Notes: generated from the letters alone by a model not told the origin. Numbered from the stretch's first letter, positions 9,490-20,960 are shown. The stretch is 64,000 nt of DNA from Chaetoderma sp. LZ-2023a (GCA_034401795.1 CM067373.1:89300996-89364995), one strand, 5' to 3'. Translations and numbers: made by a program.

Positions 9490-10960
9490 TAAGAGAAGCG
9501 TTCCCTGCTCAGAAAATATGTGTGAAGCATACATGGGCAGCAACTAACTCTCTAGTGTTGCAGTCAGAAGACACTATTATGCTAGATTTGGATCTTTATG
9601 AAAGTGCCATCAAAATACAGTCTAGTGTAGGAAATGCAAACTGGCTTCTGAGACCTGGAGAATTCCACATTGGTGTTTCCTCCTTCCACGCTTTAGGGAA
9701 GTACATAGAAGGTAATGGTCTCGATACCATATTTATTCCCCATCCACTCTGCGTCGGATATTTGCTGGTAAAGCATTCAAACGTGGCGTTGAGTATTATT
9801 TAACGAATCTGTTAGCATGCTACTTCATACTATATGGGCAACACTTTGGTGAATCTCCACCAGGCAAACTGCTTGAACAATGTAAAAACTCACACACTGC
9901 TCTTCGCCAGCGTAATGCTGACTGTGCCAAAGCGTTCGATGATTTATGTACACTTTCATGATAACATTAATGAGAAGATGACGAATCGCCAGCATAGCGA
10001 AATAGGCAGATTCCTTATGAACTACTTACAGAAAGTACTGTCTGCAGCATCTCATTCGTGCATCTAGACAAGGTGATTGCGAAGAAGCCATCAACAACCA
10101 AATCAAATACTACTTTGCTCATTATCTGTATAATTATGCACGATTAATACCACCACACCTTGCGCAAATGTTCGAGAAGAAGATAAAATGGCCAGTACTC
10201 AAAGGTGGTGATGTATGTGCTAAGAGGAGGAGCATACCATGTACCAATCTGTTTGTCGACCAGACATTAGAACAAAAACTTAAAAATTATAGAATTGAAA
10301 GTTGCTGGGGGCATTACAGGAACAACACAAAGTGAATCAGCATTGAATAGGTTCATTCTTACAGCTCTAGAGATAACTTGTATTGTCAAAGATTTTCAGA
10401 TCCACTCCCCATCTTATTCTAGCTCGTGTAGCTTTTTGGATCCATAGCTATACGATATGCCAACAATGTTGTGAAGATCAAGAGTGGAATCGAGGATCAT
10501 TGTGAAGGTAACCCATTCAGCAATGGGCTACAACTCGTAACATCGTATCTATGATGGCTCTACCAGAGGATGCCAAGGTTTACGTTTTATCCAGCGACAA
10601 CAAAGGGCAGGTTTAGTATGAGGAGTTTGTAAATACCAAATTAATGGAAACCTCTTCTATGCCACTTTGGGATTCAATCAAGTAATTGAAAATAGACACA
10701 CAGTTCATGGAAATATTCATGCATTGGTGTTGTCAACAAGCTCGTCAAACTCTGTCAAGACCGCCGGTTACTCGCCAGGTTCATTGTTATTCAACCATCA
10801 TGGCCTCAGTTATTGGCCACAATCGGCACCTATGAAATGATAGCCATACCAATGTCAGTCAATGCAACAGATGGAAGCCTGCTGATTCCAACTGACAAGA
10901 GTTCCTTTATTAAAGAGATAGATACCTAGTCGCAACAGCAGTCTCTTGAGGATCAGGATA
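9490..10960 (+). pseudogene. Decayed member of a multicopy metazoan family with Cys-rich tail, part 1
   Basis: Successive reading frames give TIMLDLDLYESAIKIQ, LRPGEFHIGVSSFHALGKYI, NYARLIPPHLAQMF, then VDQTLEQ, VAGGITGTT and, near 10,830, YEMIAIPMSVNATDGSLL. That order is what I recognise from a large uncharacterised invertebrate and fish family (Met/Arg-x-Gly-x-x-His block, Asn-Tyr-Ala-Arg, Val-Asp-x-x-x-Glu-Gln, Gly-Gly-x-x-Gly-Ile-Thr, Tyr-Glu-x-x). Its function is not known to me. At least six frame breaks or stops show it is dead. The C-terminal third reappears at 13,562-14,247 on the same strand, with foreign DNA between. It lies in intron 3 of the host gene. Confidence 0.72.
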
Positions 10961-11290
10961 ATTTGGCCATATGTGAACACGAACCTACAAATTGACGATT
11001 ACCCCCAATAAACCACATGTGCTAACACCCATGATTAAGGAACCCAAATGAAGTGAGACAGGCAGTGTTACACATAGTAACTTGGATGAATTTGCCCAGA
11101 TAGAGCTCAGAAATGGTGGGGGGAGAGAGAGAGGGAGGGAGGGAGGGAGGGGGGAGGGAGGGAGAGAGAGCGAGAGGGAGAGAGAGGAGGGAGGGAGAGG
11201 GCGAGAGAGAGAGAGGGGGGAGGAGAGGGAGAGAGATTGAGAGAGGGGGCGAGGGAGGGAGGGAGGGCGGGAGGGAGGGAGGGAGGGATG

Positions 11291-11374
<84 letters not shown>

Positions 11375-12021
11375 GGGGGGGGGCGAGAGAGAGGGGAGGG
11401 GGAGAGAGAGGGAGAGAGAAAGGGAGAGGGAAAGATGGAGAGAGAGGGGGAGGGAGAAAGAGAGTGAGAGAAGAGGGATGGGGGAGAGAGAGGGAGAGAG
11501 GGCGGAGAGGGAGAGAGAGGGGGGAGGAGGGAGAAGGGACGAGAGAGGGAAGAGGGAGGGAGAGAGAGCGAGAGAGAAAGCGTGCGAGAGAGAGAGGGGG
11601 AGAGAGGGAGGGAGATAGAGAGAGTGGGGGAGTGGCAGAGGGAGCGAGAGAGATACGGAGAGGGGGAGGGCTAGAGATAGAGAGAGTAAGAGAGAGGGGG
11701 GAGAGGGATATAGGGGAGAGAGAGAGAGAGGAGAGGGAGAAAGAGAGAGAGGATGAGAGGGGGAGAGGGAGAGAGAGAGAGAAAGAGGGAGAGAGAGAGA
11801 GGGAGAGAGGGGAGAGGGAGAGAGAGAGAGGGTTGGGGGAGGGGCTGGGCGAGATGGAGAGAGAGAGAGTGAGGGGTATGGACAAACTAAGTGATATTGG
11901 CACCGCATTCATAAAGCGTATTTTTTGGCATGATACTATGCAGAAGGGAGGGGCATTATGGGCCGGTACATCAGTGAGTCATTGAAAGTAACAAACCCAG
12001 CATTTTAGTCATCACTTGATC
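10961..12021. repeat. Long GA-rich tract (11,108-11,875) with short flanks
   Basis: Almost pure purine on the plus strand: (GA)n interspersed with GGGA, GGGC and GCGA. Both strands give open frames near 300 codons (Arg/Glu/Gly or Ser/Leu/Pro), which are composition artefacts. The flanks (10,961-11,107 and 11,876-12,021) show no feature. The tract interrupts the decayed gene described at 9,490 and 13,562. Confidence 0.9.
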
Positions 12022-13540
12022 TTAATCTTGACCTTGATTAGTTATGGCGAAACACCCAAAGGACATTATTTTCACCGCACATTCGTCAAGTAGCTGGCTT
12101 AGACATGTTTCTTTGCCTCTGATTAATTTGGTAAATTTATTTGTAGGATTTGCAGAGGTTTCTGAACTGCTTAGAAGATCCTGTGATAGTTTCTTCCAAT
12201 CCCTTATCGTACTGGGAATAAAGCTAAATTTAAAGACGTCGGTTCTTGCGTAAATTTGGTTGAACATATTGTTGTTGTGCTATTTTTGGTTTTCCGAATT
12301 GCAGTCTGTGGACTGTCTAATGCTATCTTTGCTTGTTGCTGTAAACCTTTGCAGAACAAAATAAGGCGGTTTAGTTTCCTTCTGTCTGACAACGGTGGGA
12401 GTTTTAGGGTTTCTATCATATTTGTCATACTGCCTGGTTCGTAGCAATAGTTTGAGGTGATAAATCTAACTGCACGTTTTTGCACATTCTCTAGTTTGTT
12501 CTGAAGAGTTATCTGATGACGGTCCCAAACTGTACTTGCATATTCCAGAACTGGTCTGATCATTCCCATGTATGCATGAAGTCTAATTTCTTGGGAACAG
12601 AATGATAAATTTCTCTACAATAGTCCTAAGGTTTTGTATGCTTTGCTGCAGATCTCAATGATGCGTTTGTTCCAGCTTAAGTCATTGGTGATGTTGATGC
12701 CCAAGTACTTTGCTGATGAAACAAAACTTAGACTGGTTCATTTTAGTGTGTAGTCGAATTTGATGGGGGGTTTTTTTTCTGGTTAGGCTCATCATGTTGC
12801 ATTTTACTGGTTCGAAGCACATTCCCCAAGTGGTAGCCCAGTTACCTAACATGTTTATGTGTTGTTGGAGTGCCTCGCAGTCCTTGGGGTCATCAATTTC
12901 CCGGTAGCATACGCAACCATCAGCGAATAGCCTGATCTCTGGAGAAATGTCCTGGCTATATCATTTATGTGGACTGAAAACAGTAGCGTCAATCCAATTT
13001 AGTATGTTTTGACACACCATATTTGTGCAATTTAGATTTCAAAAGTTCACGTGGAACAGTAACAAAAGCCTTTTCAAAGTAGAGAATAAATATGTCCACT
13101 TGTTTTTATTCATCAATGGATCAAGACCAATCATTGATGACATTAATTAGTTCAGTTTAACTGTGAAATTTTCGGAAGGTGTGTTGTCTGTGAGTTAGGA
13201 TGTTATTTTGTTCGAAATGGCTCATTAAATTAGAACAGATGATGTGTTCCAGCATCTTACAGTAAATGCATGTGAGTGAAACCGGTCTATAGTTACTTGG
13301 TAAGGACTGGTCGCTTTTTTATATAAAAGACAAATGTTTGCCGATTTCCGTTCAGTTGCGATAACTCATTTGTCTAAGGACTGTTGGAAAAAATGTGATA
13401 GTATGTCTGACAGTTCTGTTGACAGCTCTTTTGGTATTCGCGGATGTATCAGGAATTATCAACACATAGTTGCGTGGGAGCTGGCTCCCAAATATCGCTT
13501 CATGTTTTTGATGTAACAGCACAAAGTAGTTCAGTTAGAG
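12022..13540 (-). pseudogene. LINE reverse transcriptase and C-terminal fragment (CR1/L2-like)
   Basis: On the minus strand from 13,320 downward it reads RPVSLTCIYCKMLEHII, then ILTHRQHTFRKFHS, LYFEKAFVTVPRE (the Asp-Phe-x-Lys-Ala-Phe motif, with Asp lost), then IRLFADGCVCYREID near 12,930 (Phe-Ala-Asp-Asp with the second Asp changed to Gly), YLGINITND, and RPVLEYASTVWD at 12,560. The tail near 12,200 reads FIPSTIRDWKKL. Both catalytic motifs are damaged and several shifts occur, so it is dead. It has inserted, or been rearranged, antisense into the decayed Cys-rich-tail gene. The clade is inferred from the order of motifs only. Confidence 0.82.
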
Positions 13541-13561
13541 ACATATATTTGTGATCGCAGA

Positions 13562-14247
13562 CACACAACGGAAAGTTGTATAGAACTATAGATGTGCAAG
13601 TGGGATTCGACGCACTTGGACCAGCAAAGTCTAGAGGGCTTATCATCCTTCACAACGGATGTAGACTGGGTGGGAAATTACTCAATATTTCCAAACGGAC
13701 ATGGATATAGACAATGATATTTTTATCTCTAAAACCTGATAAAGATATAGTTAAAACATTCCAAAGGTTTGGATGATCGCAGAGTCTAGACGAAAATGAT
13801 TTCAAACTTCTAGGTTTTCTTTGTAAAGCATATTCTTCTAAAAGCAACAGTCAAACTGTCCATGACCTGTATTGGGAGCTCTTCAGGACCAAAAACCTTG
13901 AAGGTGAAAAGTCTCAACCCACAACAGCTACATTACAACCACATGACAGAAGACTAATTTTATGTCGACGGGGAACAAATGTTACCAGGAGCCAAGACCA
14001 AACTTACCACTTCTCAGTGAGAATGGGTGAGAGGAAAATCCGAATGGAAAACTGTCACCAGTGAAGTTTCTTAAGAAACTATCTCCATCTGCTGTTCTCG
14101 AACTTGCTCGATGTGGGTGTAAGCGGTCCAGTCAAGGAAAACCAAATTGTTCATGCCACAGGAATGAGCTTACACGCAGGCCACTGTGTAACTGCATAGA
14201 TTGTGGCAGAATAACGGACTCTAGAGTAGAGGATGAGGCTGATCTTT
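13562..14247 (+). pseudogene. Decayed Cys-rich-tail family gene, part 2 (C-terminal third)
   Basis: Frames give YRTIDVQVGFDALGPAKSRG, then HDLYWELFRT, and finally one open run (14,061-14,249) that ends FLKKLSPSAVLELARCGCKR, followed by Cys-Ser-Cys and Pro-Leu-Cys-Asn-Cys. The spaced Cys pairs resemble the CXC-type Cys-rich tail of the same family as part 1. Strand and order agree with part 1, so I read both as one copy cut by the GA tract and the LINE. The family's central region (roughly between the Tyr-Glu block and the Leu-Gly-x-x block) is absent. Function unknown. Confidence 0.7.
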
Positions 14248-14249
14248 GA

Positions 14250-14813
14250 ATGTTGTTTTTCATATATTAGTCATAATACACAATCACTGACTTATTTCAT
14301 AATACTAATAATAGTAATATCATAATAATTATATATAAAGCTAATGATTAAGGTCAATATGGAGACAAAGTTAGCACATGGGTATAAGTAATGTTACTTC
14401 ATTAATGTACACATATCTAACGTCATTTACAATGCAGTAGTATCATCCAGACCAAATTGACCGGATTTGCACAGTATGTATGCCTAGTTTAGATGGTCAT
14501 ATACAAACAATAGATAAACTCTATTTAGCTTTTAAAATGCTAATAAATCTTACTGCAACCAATTTTGGGAACATGTTTACAAAAACTCTGACAATTTGGA
14601 GCTCGAAAGTTTCCCTCCATATTCAACAATGGGAGGTTTTAATGAAGGGAGGTGTTTCATAGTGGTTTTATAGACACGTGACGTAGTTGATTATGACATG
14701 ATACGATTGACTGAGAACCTGGCTTTGGTAACATATCGGAACCCTCCATAGCTCCGAGATATAACTAATTTTCGAAATACTTCGTATTTTGTTGTACTAT
14801 AACGGCAATGGTG

Positions 14814-14816
<3 letters not shown>
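14250..14816. other. Intron 3, no gene
   Basis: AT-rich. The only assignable piece is an end of the hairpin MITE family (about 14,668-14,735, GACACGTGACGTAGTTGATTATGAC). Nothing else is visible. Confidence 0.5.

Positions 14817-14905
<89 letters not shown>
14817..14905. repeat. (AT)n microsatellite
   Basis: About 44 perfect AT dinucleotides, ending 44 bp from the donor of exon 3 on the intron side. Confidence 0.97.
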
Positions 14906-14909
<4 letters not shown>

Positions 14910-14949
14910 AGAATAGCATTGGGGACTCAGAAGATAGCAAAAATCAAAC

Positions 14950-15087
14950 CAAGCGTATCGTGTTCAGTCTTAGTCGCCCATAGATCTGTTTCCATCAGCT
15001 CAGCGGCGATGTAAACATGAGTGTCATCCCATCGAATCTTTACTCGAGTTCTCTGGCTAGGAATCGGGTATTGAAATCCACGAAGAT
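14950..15087 (-). CDS. CBM9-like membrane protein, exon 3
   Basis: This is a 138-nt exon with a TACTTCATTCTCAG acceptor. Two bases complete Asp with exon 2 (G|AT). It reads LRGFQYPIPSQRTRVKIRWD, then Asp-Thr-His-Val-Tyr-Ile-Ala-Ala-Glu-Leu and LWATKTEHDTL. This is the CBM9-like core: a Thr-x-x-Lys-x-x-Trp-Asp strand, a Leu/Val-Tyr-Ile-x-x-x-Leu strand, and Trp-Ala-Thr followed by a Glu-His-Asp loop. I place the donor at CTTG|GTTTGA because it leaves one base that gives Val with exon 4 and keeps the frame. That donor is weak, and an (AT)n tract begins 45 bp further on. Reading through instead gives a stop after seven more codons. It covers about residues 101-147. Confidence 0.9.
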
Positions 15088-15231
15088 CTGAGAATGAAGT
15101 ACACAATATACGCGTATACATGCCATCTATGTCCCATCAACTACAGCAAGCGAGGTTTAAGAATGTGCCTCTCAATATTAAGATAGCAGACAATGGGGCT
15201 GGGGTTCAAAATGTGGGGAAATGGCATAGGC
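15088..15231. other. Start of intron 2 side sequence
   Basis: Short sequence between exon 3 and the first MITE; only the exon 3 acceptor tract is recognisable. Confidence 0.4.
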
Positions 15232-15592
15232 AATGGATGAATCCAATCTGTCAGTCAAGTATATGACGTCATTATCAATTACTTCACATGTAGACTGGGG
15301 TCGCAATCATAATTGACAGAAATACGGCATCATGAATCTTGAATAGTCAGTCAGTTGTGAGAAATGTGTTAAATAGTTTGAGACTAATTTGACTGGGTGC
15401 TGTTGCTGCCATAGGCAAAAACAACCCAGTCAAATTAGTTCAAAAGAGTCAACGGCTTAGCTTAGCTACCATGAAATTGGGATTCTGGGAATTCAGGGTT
15501 CCAAGAATTTAAATCGATCCCAGCACGTACAAAGCAAGGACGGAGCGTAGCTAGAGAGGGACAGAGGGTAGCTAAAAGTGGATTCATCCATT
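15232..15592. mobile_element. Hairpin-family MITE
   Basis: Tips AATGGATGAATCC and GGATTCATCCATT are inverted. The centre has GACTGGGTGCTGTTGCTGCC, then GGCAAAAACAACCCAGTC and GAGTCAACGGC, so a degraded form of the family hairpin (about 15,368-15,453). Confidence 0.8.
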
Positions 15593-15737
15593 GTTATTAG
15601 ACTCGATGAGAGTCTATAAACACCTATGTCTCCACATCTGTGATTGTCCTAATCGTTTAAGGACAATTAGATTCCAATACCAAGGTAATATGACGATGCC
15701 TTCTGTTTCCTCAGCTGATTGGCTGACGTCTGAAGGC

Positions 15738-16140
15738 AATGGACCTTTCCGGTTTATCCATCTATCATATGATGTCATAACCAACTAAGTGACTTGTAGA
15801 ATGACGTCAAAAACAATGGCGTCATTATGACGTAGATAAGTTCGTCAAGAACGCTTATTAGGTGACGGCCTAATCGTTGTTTTATGAATTGTATGTTTTT
15901 GTTTTTACTATTTAATAAACATGCTGTTGAATATTTTGAAACTAATTTGGTTGGGCGCTGTTGCTAGGCAACAACAACACCCAGTTATATTAGTTTCAAA
16001 TTATCAACAGCTTACCTGTATAGTTTTCTGGAAATTGATAGTCGGGCAGTTCAGGGCTCGATCGATCCCAACACGGGCGAAGCGTTGGTGCAGCTTAGCT
16101 AGAGTTAGGCGAAGCATAGCTAAAATTGGAAAGGTCCATT
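15738..16140. mobile_element. Hairpin-family MITE, full length with perfect tips
   Basis: The 403-bp copy begins AATGGACCTTTCC and ends GGAAAGGTCCATT, which are perfect inverted repeats. Inside are GACGTCA words, TACTATTTAATAAACATG, hairpin arms (15,923-16,011) and GGGCTCGATCGATCCC. The minus strand, which is the host gene's sense strand, carries ACAG|GTAAGC, a consensus splice donor. It lies in intron 2. Confidence 0.9.
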
Positions 16141-16619
16141 GCGTTTCTTACTACATGACAATATGGCGCCACGCATTCACGCTACGTTGTCACGTCAAGT
16201 TTCAAAGCCCAACTGCCAATCAAAGTGTCAATTTTTTACACAAATGTGGCGGCCGTGTACGGTCCCACTACGGAGATAGAGTGGACTGGGTCCCGACCCG
16301 TCAAGTCTACGAAGTGAAGTCGGTGCAACAATCTATTACCATATGCGCTTGATGGTGTGATTTGCGGTTTGTCATTCGGGGCATATTACTACGGTGGGTA
16401 TTTCTACAATGTGACTTAAAGAACAAATACTTTTATGGATCCCGTCTCTCTGGACAGGTTCATATGAGAGCTAAACCTGTCTATTGCGACCACCTGTTCT
16501 GGAGAGCAAAAGATGGTGGTTCTATAACATGGGCCATGAATAGTGTTAAGACCACCTGTATTAAATAGCCACCATCTTGTGGCCCACCTAATGCCATTTC
16601 ATAGGGCAACCTACTTATG
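16141..16619. other. Intron 2, unassigned
   Basis: Contains GC-richer sequence than its surroundings and the palindromic word pair CCACCTGTTCTGG / CCATCTTGTGGCC, but no recognisable gene. Open frames (15,921-16,352; 16,362-16,568) start inside or next to the MITE and have no family resemblance. Confidence 0.4.
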
Positions 16620-16858
16620 TTAACCCTTTAACACTCAAATTTGTTCAAGAAAATTTCAATTTTCTCATAGAAATTGTCCATTTGCAGACCATGAGAATAC
16701 TATTATTGAAAATTTACAACTGGAATTACTGGCTCGATAACGGATCCAGTCATTTCAGTGGTAATTTAAAAAAATAGTATGCTCCTGGACCGCATATGGA
16801 TATTTCTCAAGACAACTACAGAAGCCGTTTTTGGCTGATATGAGTGTTAAACGGTTAA
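16620..16858. mobile_element. TTAA-bounded MITE, piggyBac-like
   Basis: It starts TTAACCCTTTAACACTCA and ends TGAGTGTTAAACGGTTAA. TTAA target duplication and CCCTTT-x-x-CACTC tips are hallmarks of piggyBac-type elements. A short inner hairpin pairs ACTGGAATTACTGG with CAGTCATTTCAGTGG. There is no ORF. Relatives occur at 38,451-38,630 and as an end at 7,129-7,175. Confidence 0.72.
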
Positions 16859-16894
16859 CGGTGACTCTCTAACGATTTAGTGACCCTTTTTAGA

Positions 16895-17040
16895 TGGCCA
16901 ATAGGGGAATCACTTCTAGCTATGCCCCGCCTATTTCTAGCCAAGCTCCGCCCACATTTTACGTGTGCTGGAATCAATTTATGAATTTATAACCGTTGAA
17001 TCTTGACTTCCCAGAATCCCAATCTCAATCTAGCTACACA
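16895..17040. mobile_element. Hairpin-family MITE, end fragment
   Basis: It has AGCTATGCCCCGCCTATTTC, AGCCAAGCTCCGCCCAC and CCCAGAATCCCAAT in the family order but stops before the hairpin. Confidence 0.65.
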
Positions 17041-17771
17041 TGTACGATAGACGAGACACCCAACCCACCACCCCGCCCCAAGCCCACCCACACCCCACAC
17101 CCATTCTGCCATACGCCAACATACCCGATTCCGCCAGCTCACCCACCCGACACCCACTTACTCACTCTCCCACCACTGACACCCATCCACTCATTCATTC
17201 ACTCACAAACGTGTACCATGTATTCCCGACGGAATCACGATTTGCATAGTAATCAGTCATTATGATTGAACTAAAAAAATAATTGAAACTAAAATTTATA
17301 TTCATGTTGACGCCTGCAGTCTTCCGAACAAAAGATGTGTTAATGTGACATAGGGTCTATACGTACGGTGATAATGTCGTAATAGTCAAACGTCGGCGTG
17401 ACGGAATCACCAACACAAACGTGTCGGACTCAAGAGTGCAAATATGGGGTAATTTTAAGGTTGTTTTGACGGACAAATGTGTTTATGTGAACAGTAAAGC
17501 TGATAGTGTTGTAATTCTTACAGGAGAAATATCATTGAAATACGTTTAACAATCAATAATAAAAGGTAATCCATATTGCGGCAGGAAATTACAGTATGCC
17601 TACACAAGATGAATAGTGTACGCCACATAACTGCCCGCTATGTCAAGACAGCAACCGATTTAATAACATGTGAACCAGATTCCAAATCTTAAGAATAATT
17701 CGTTGGCGCCAATGGGATACGAACACCAATCATTTATGAGGCGCCGTTGTGGAATTTACTAGCCATTTTTA
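17041..17771. other. Intron 2, C/A-rich tract then unassigned
   Basis: 17,055-17,200 is dominated by CCCACC, CACCCA and CCAC words, which produce spurious Pro/Thr/His frames. The remainder shows nothing I recognise. Confidence 0.5.
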
Positions 17772-18201
17772 AAGGTTTATAAATGATTTATAAAGGTTTG
17801 AAAATATTTTTCACACCGAAATGCTTGAAAATAAGACTGTTAAAATTGTATAATGTTAGAGGCTTAAATTATGTGCCCAGATGTAACGAAACGAAATAAA
17901 TCTTAACATATGATGATTTATTTATGTATATAAATTAATATAATTTTTTAAGTTGTGAAACTGAATTAGAGACACGAGTCCCTAATTCAACACCACAACT
18001 AAAATAATTATATGAATTTATACGGATTGAAATCATCATATGCTAAGATTTTTATCCTTTCATTTTTTTTCCATTACATTGAGGGATATAATTTAAGCCT
18101 CTAAAAGGAAACAATTTTAACAATTGTATTTTCTAGCATTTTAGTGTGAATGTGCACCTTTAAAAATATTTTCAAACCTTTATAAACCATTTATAAACCT
18201 T
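17772..18201. mobile_element. Palindromic MITE, 430 bp
   Basis: The element begins AAGGTTTATAAATGATTTAT and ends ATAAACCATTTATAAACCTT. Complementarity continues inward (GAGGCTTAAATTAT with ATAATTTAAGCCTC, AATCTTAACATATGATGATT with AATCATCATATGCTAAGATT) to a centre at about 17,990 (GAATTAGAGACACGAGTCCCTAATTC). Nearly the whole element can fold on itself. No ORF. A fragment of the same family may lie near 39,840-39,875. Confidence 0.8.
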
Positions 18202-18262
18202 CAGAGGCAAGTGAACTATGACGTGGATACAGACGCACGTCTTATGCCAATATCGATAGCCT

Positions 18263-20960
18263 GTGAAAATTCAAAAGCTCCATCTCGAGACAATAAGCAG
18301 ACCCCCAACAAAGAAGAAATGCACAGCGCAACCCCGAAAACAGCAAGTATCAATGTGTGATAAGAATGCTACTGAGGATGATTGGTGCATAACGTACCAT
18401 GATCAGAGACAAGATAACTATGACGATGATACAGACACATGTCCTATATGTAAACAGGAAGTACTGGATGGAGGGATTGAGTGTACAGAGTGTCTTAGAT
18501 GGTTACACTACTGCTGTGAAGGGCTAGATGAAGATGGGATAGAAGAGCGTGAGGGAGATTTCCTGGCAACGTATACGTGATGGCTACATAAGGATGAGAA
18601 TTTACTGGAAGATTCCGTGATAGAATGTGGGCGACAAGCAGAAGTGCACGCAGCGAAGGCAGTGCAGCGAGGTTATACAAGTGATGGACCATCAGACATC
18701 CAGTTTTGGGGGGAAACCAGGAAAAGCGAGTGTAGCCCAAGAAGCACAACCGGGACGAGGTGTATAGTGTCTCGACACACTGTGTGGAGAGAGTGAAAGA
18801 ATGGTTCAGGAACACAATCCAGAGCCAGGTGTTACATGCGCTGCCTCTCTAGGTGTACAGCATGGGCGACAGTTGGAAACGCTAGCAGCTCCTACAGTGC
18901 AGATGGAACAGAGTATCGTTATTACCAGCTCATCAGGTATACCGTCCAATGTAAGGCCAAAAGAACTTGGAGCAGGAAAAGAAAATGTTAATACACACCA
19001 GGCAAAATGGAAGGCTCAGAGGAAAAAGCCAGCCAGCAATATTAGTAAAGGTGAAGATCACACTTAATCTGCAAGCCAGATCGAGCAGTTAATTATGCTC
19101 GTTAGCACGTTAGAAGCCAGAACGAATGCTCTTACGGACAAAAATAGATTACTAAAAGTACTGCTATGGGCAATATCGCTACAAGCAACGGATTATCAAA
19201 ATGACACTGGTCATAGAAACAAAGCAATGTATCTGCAACTCCCAGAGCTACAAGGGCACACTTAACTCACAGACTCAGGCAAGCCTGAAAATTATGTAAA
19301 TTCCTCCCGCCCAAAACCACAAACAAGCACACCAACTTTAAACCACCAAATCCTACATTCTGACCAACTTGCACATTTATTGTCCCACGTAGTCTTCACT
19401 CTCCACGCCTACAGCATCACTGGTGGCAAGTCTCAGAGAACACCAGCAGACAAATCCAGCTAACCAAGACACTAGATCCCATTATGGTGTAGATCCAGTA
19501 TGGCAGCAAGTCCACAGGTTGTACATTAAATCAAGATTGTCGACAGGGGCAGCACTGTCCGAGGTGTTGTCCAAATAATTGTAAATCACATCTGCGTTGT
19601 GATGCTCTGTGCACAGCAGTAGATGATTACACGATTTGTGGGAAATGCCTCCACAAAGACAGCCAGGGTCAAACAAAGGATAGAAGTCAGAAGCACAAAT
19701 ACTGCCAATATTCCAGAAACAGGGATCATTATAATCAGTTTGTCCCCGAACACGACCAGTTTGTCAGGAAATACAAGATGTGAGCATAACAAACATCCCT
19801 GCATAGATAATTGCAGTCACTATGACTCGAAACAAAACCATGATCTATGCCGTGAACAATGTCGGTCCCTCAGCCCGCATTACGATCAGTATGGGCCGGA
19901 AACTGAGCAAATCACGCATGATAGAAGATGCAAGCAGATTCCGCACGTCTCATTACAACAGTGTAACGAGTATCTCCATGGAGATGATCGTCATAGTCGG
20001 TATAGTCCAAAGCGAAATCAGTACGCACGAAATCGATATTGGAAAAATGTAAGGCACCATTCCAGTAGCCATAATCTCCAAGCACGCTATGATGACCATG
20101 GGCCTGAATGTGAGCGAACCTCACATGATATAAGGAGTGACCACATACAGTATTCCTCCAAAGATAACCGCCATAGTCAGCTTAGTCCTAAGCATTACCA
20201 AAATACACGTAAACAAAGTTGGGAGCATACCTACCACCCTAGCAACCATGATTCACATAAACCTCATAACCAATATGGGCCTGAACATGAGCAGATCTCA
20301 TACGGTGTAAGACGTGATCGCAGCCAGTATTCCTGACCCCGCAGGGATGATCGTCATATGCTGTATGATGCAGAACAAAATCTATATATATGATAAACCA
20401 ATAGGGCCCAGGAGGAAATCAACATGCACGTGATCGAAAATGGAAACATAGCCATTCTCGAGCAGCCAATGACTCCCATAGATACAATGATATCCAACAG
20501 TAATCATCGTATCAGAGTGAAGGCAACCAGCGTATGATTGCGAGCTACAAATTCTAGTATAGAAATGAAGGTACACAGAGCTCTGGGAAACAACATGCTG
20601 AGAGTCAGAACTACGCCAAGCAGACAGTAAAACCTGGAAGAATCTACTAAAGATCAAAACCCGGATATACAGAAAAATCTCATGAAACACATAAAGCATA
20701 TTCTGCAACGGCAACCCCCGTTATTATACCATGAAACCTGCCAAGAAGAGAAACAGGAGTGTAAACTTGTCCATGAATATAATCATGGTAGCAAATTAAA
20801 AGTGTCCCTAGATAGTGACCTCCAAATACAGCAACTTTTAGCCGAGAAAGCCTGTGTTGACGCGCATGGATGTGAAACCACGCTGCTGCAACAAGGAAAA
20901 TATGCGGAAACCATAACCAGAGAGCACAAGAAGTGCAGAATGCTAGTTGTAGTGACAGTG
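18263..20960 (+). pseudogene. LINE ORF1 with PHD-like zinc finger and His/Tyr-rich repeats
   Basis: The first frame (18,263-18,580) carries CPICKQEVLDGGIECTECLR followed by WLHYCC, a PHD-like Cys4-His-Cys arrangement. It is followed near 19,073-19,170 by SQIEQLIMLVSTLEARTNAL, a coiled-coil type segment. A 237-codon open frame (19,623-20,336) has three imperfect repeats marked by YGPE-x-EQI or HGPECERT at about 19,891, 20,098 and 20,275. This order (PHD finger, coiled coil, basic linker before an endonuclease-RT ORF) fits ORF1 of several invertebrate LINEs. Stops and shifts between the blocks show decay. It is the 5' part of the copy that continues at 21,180, in intron 2 and antisense to the host gene. 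Confidence 0.7.

Noticed and set aside
10985-11985. Overlapping ~300-codon open frames on both strands
   Set aside because: They are Ser/Leu/Pro or Arg/Glu/Gly repeats produced by a purine-rich GA tract, not genes.
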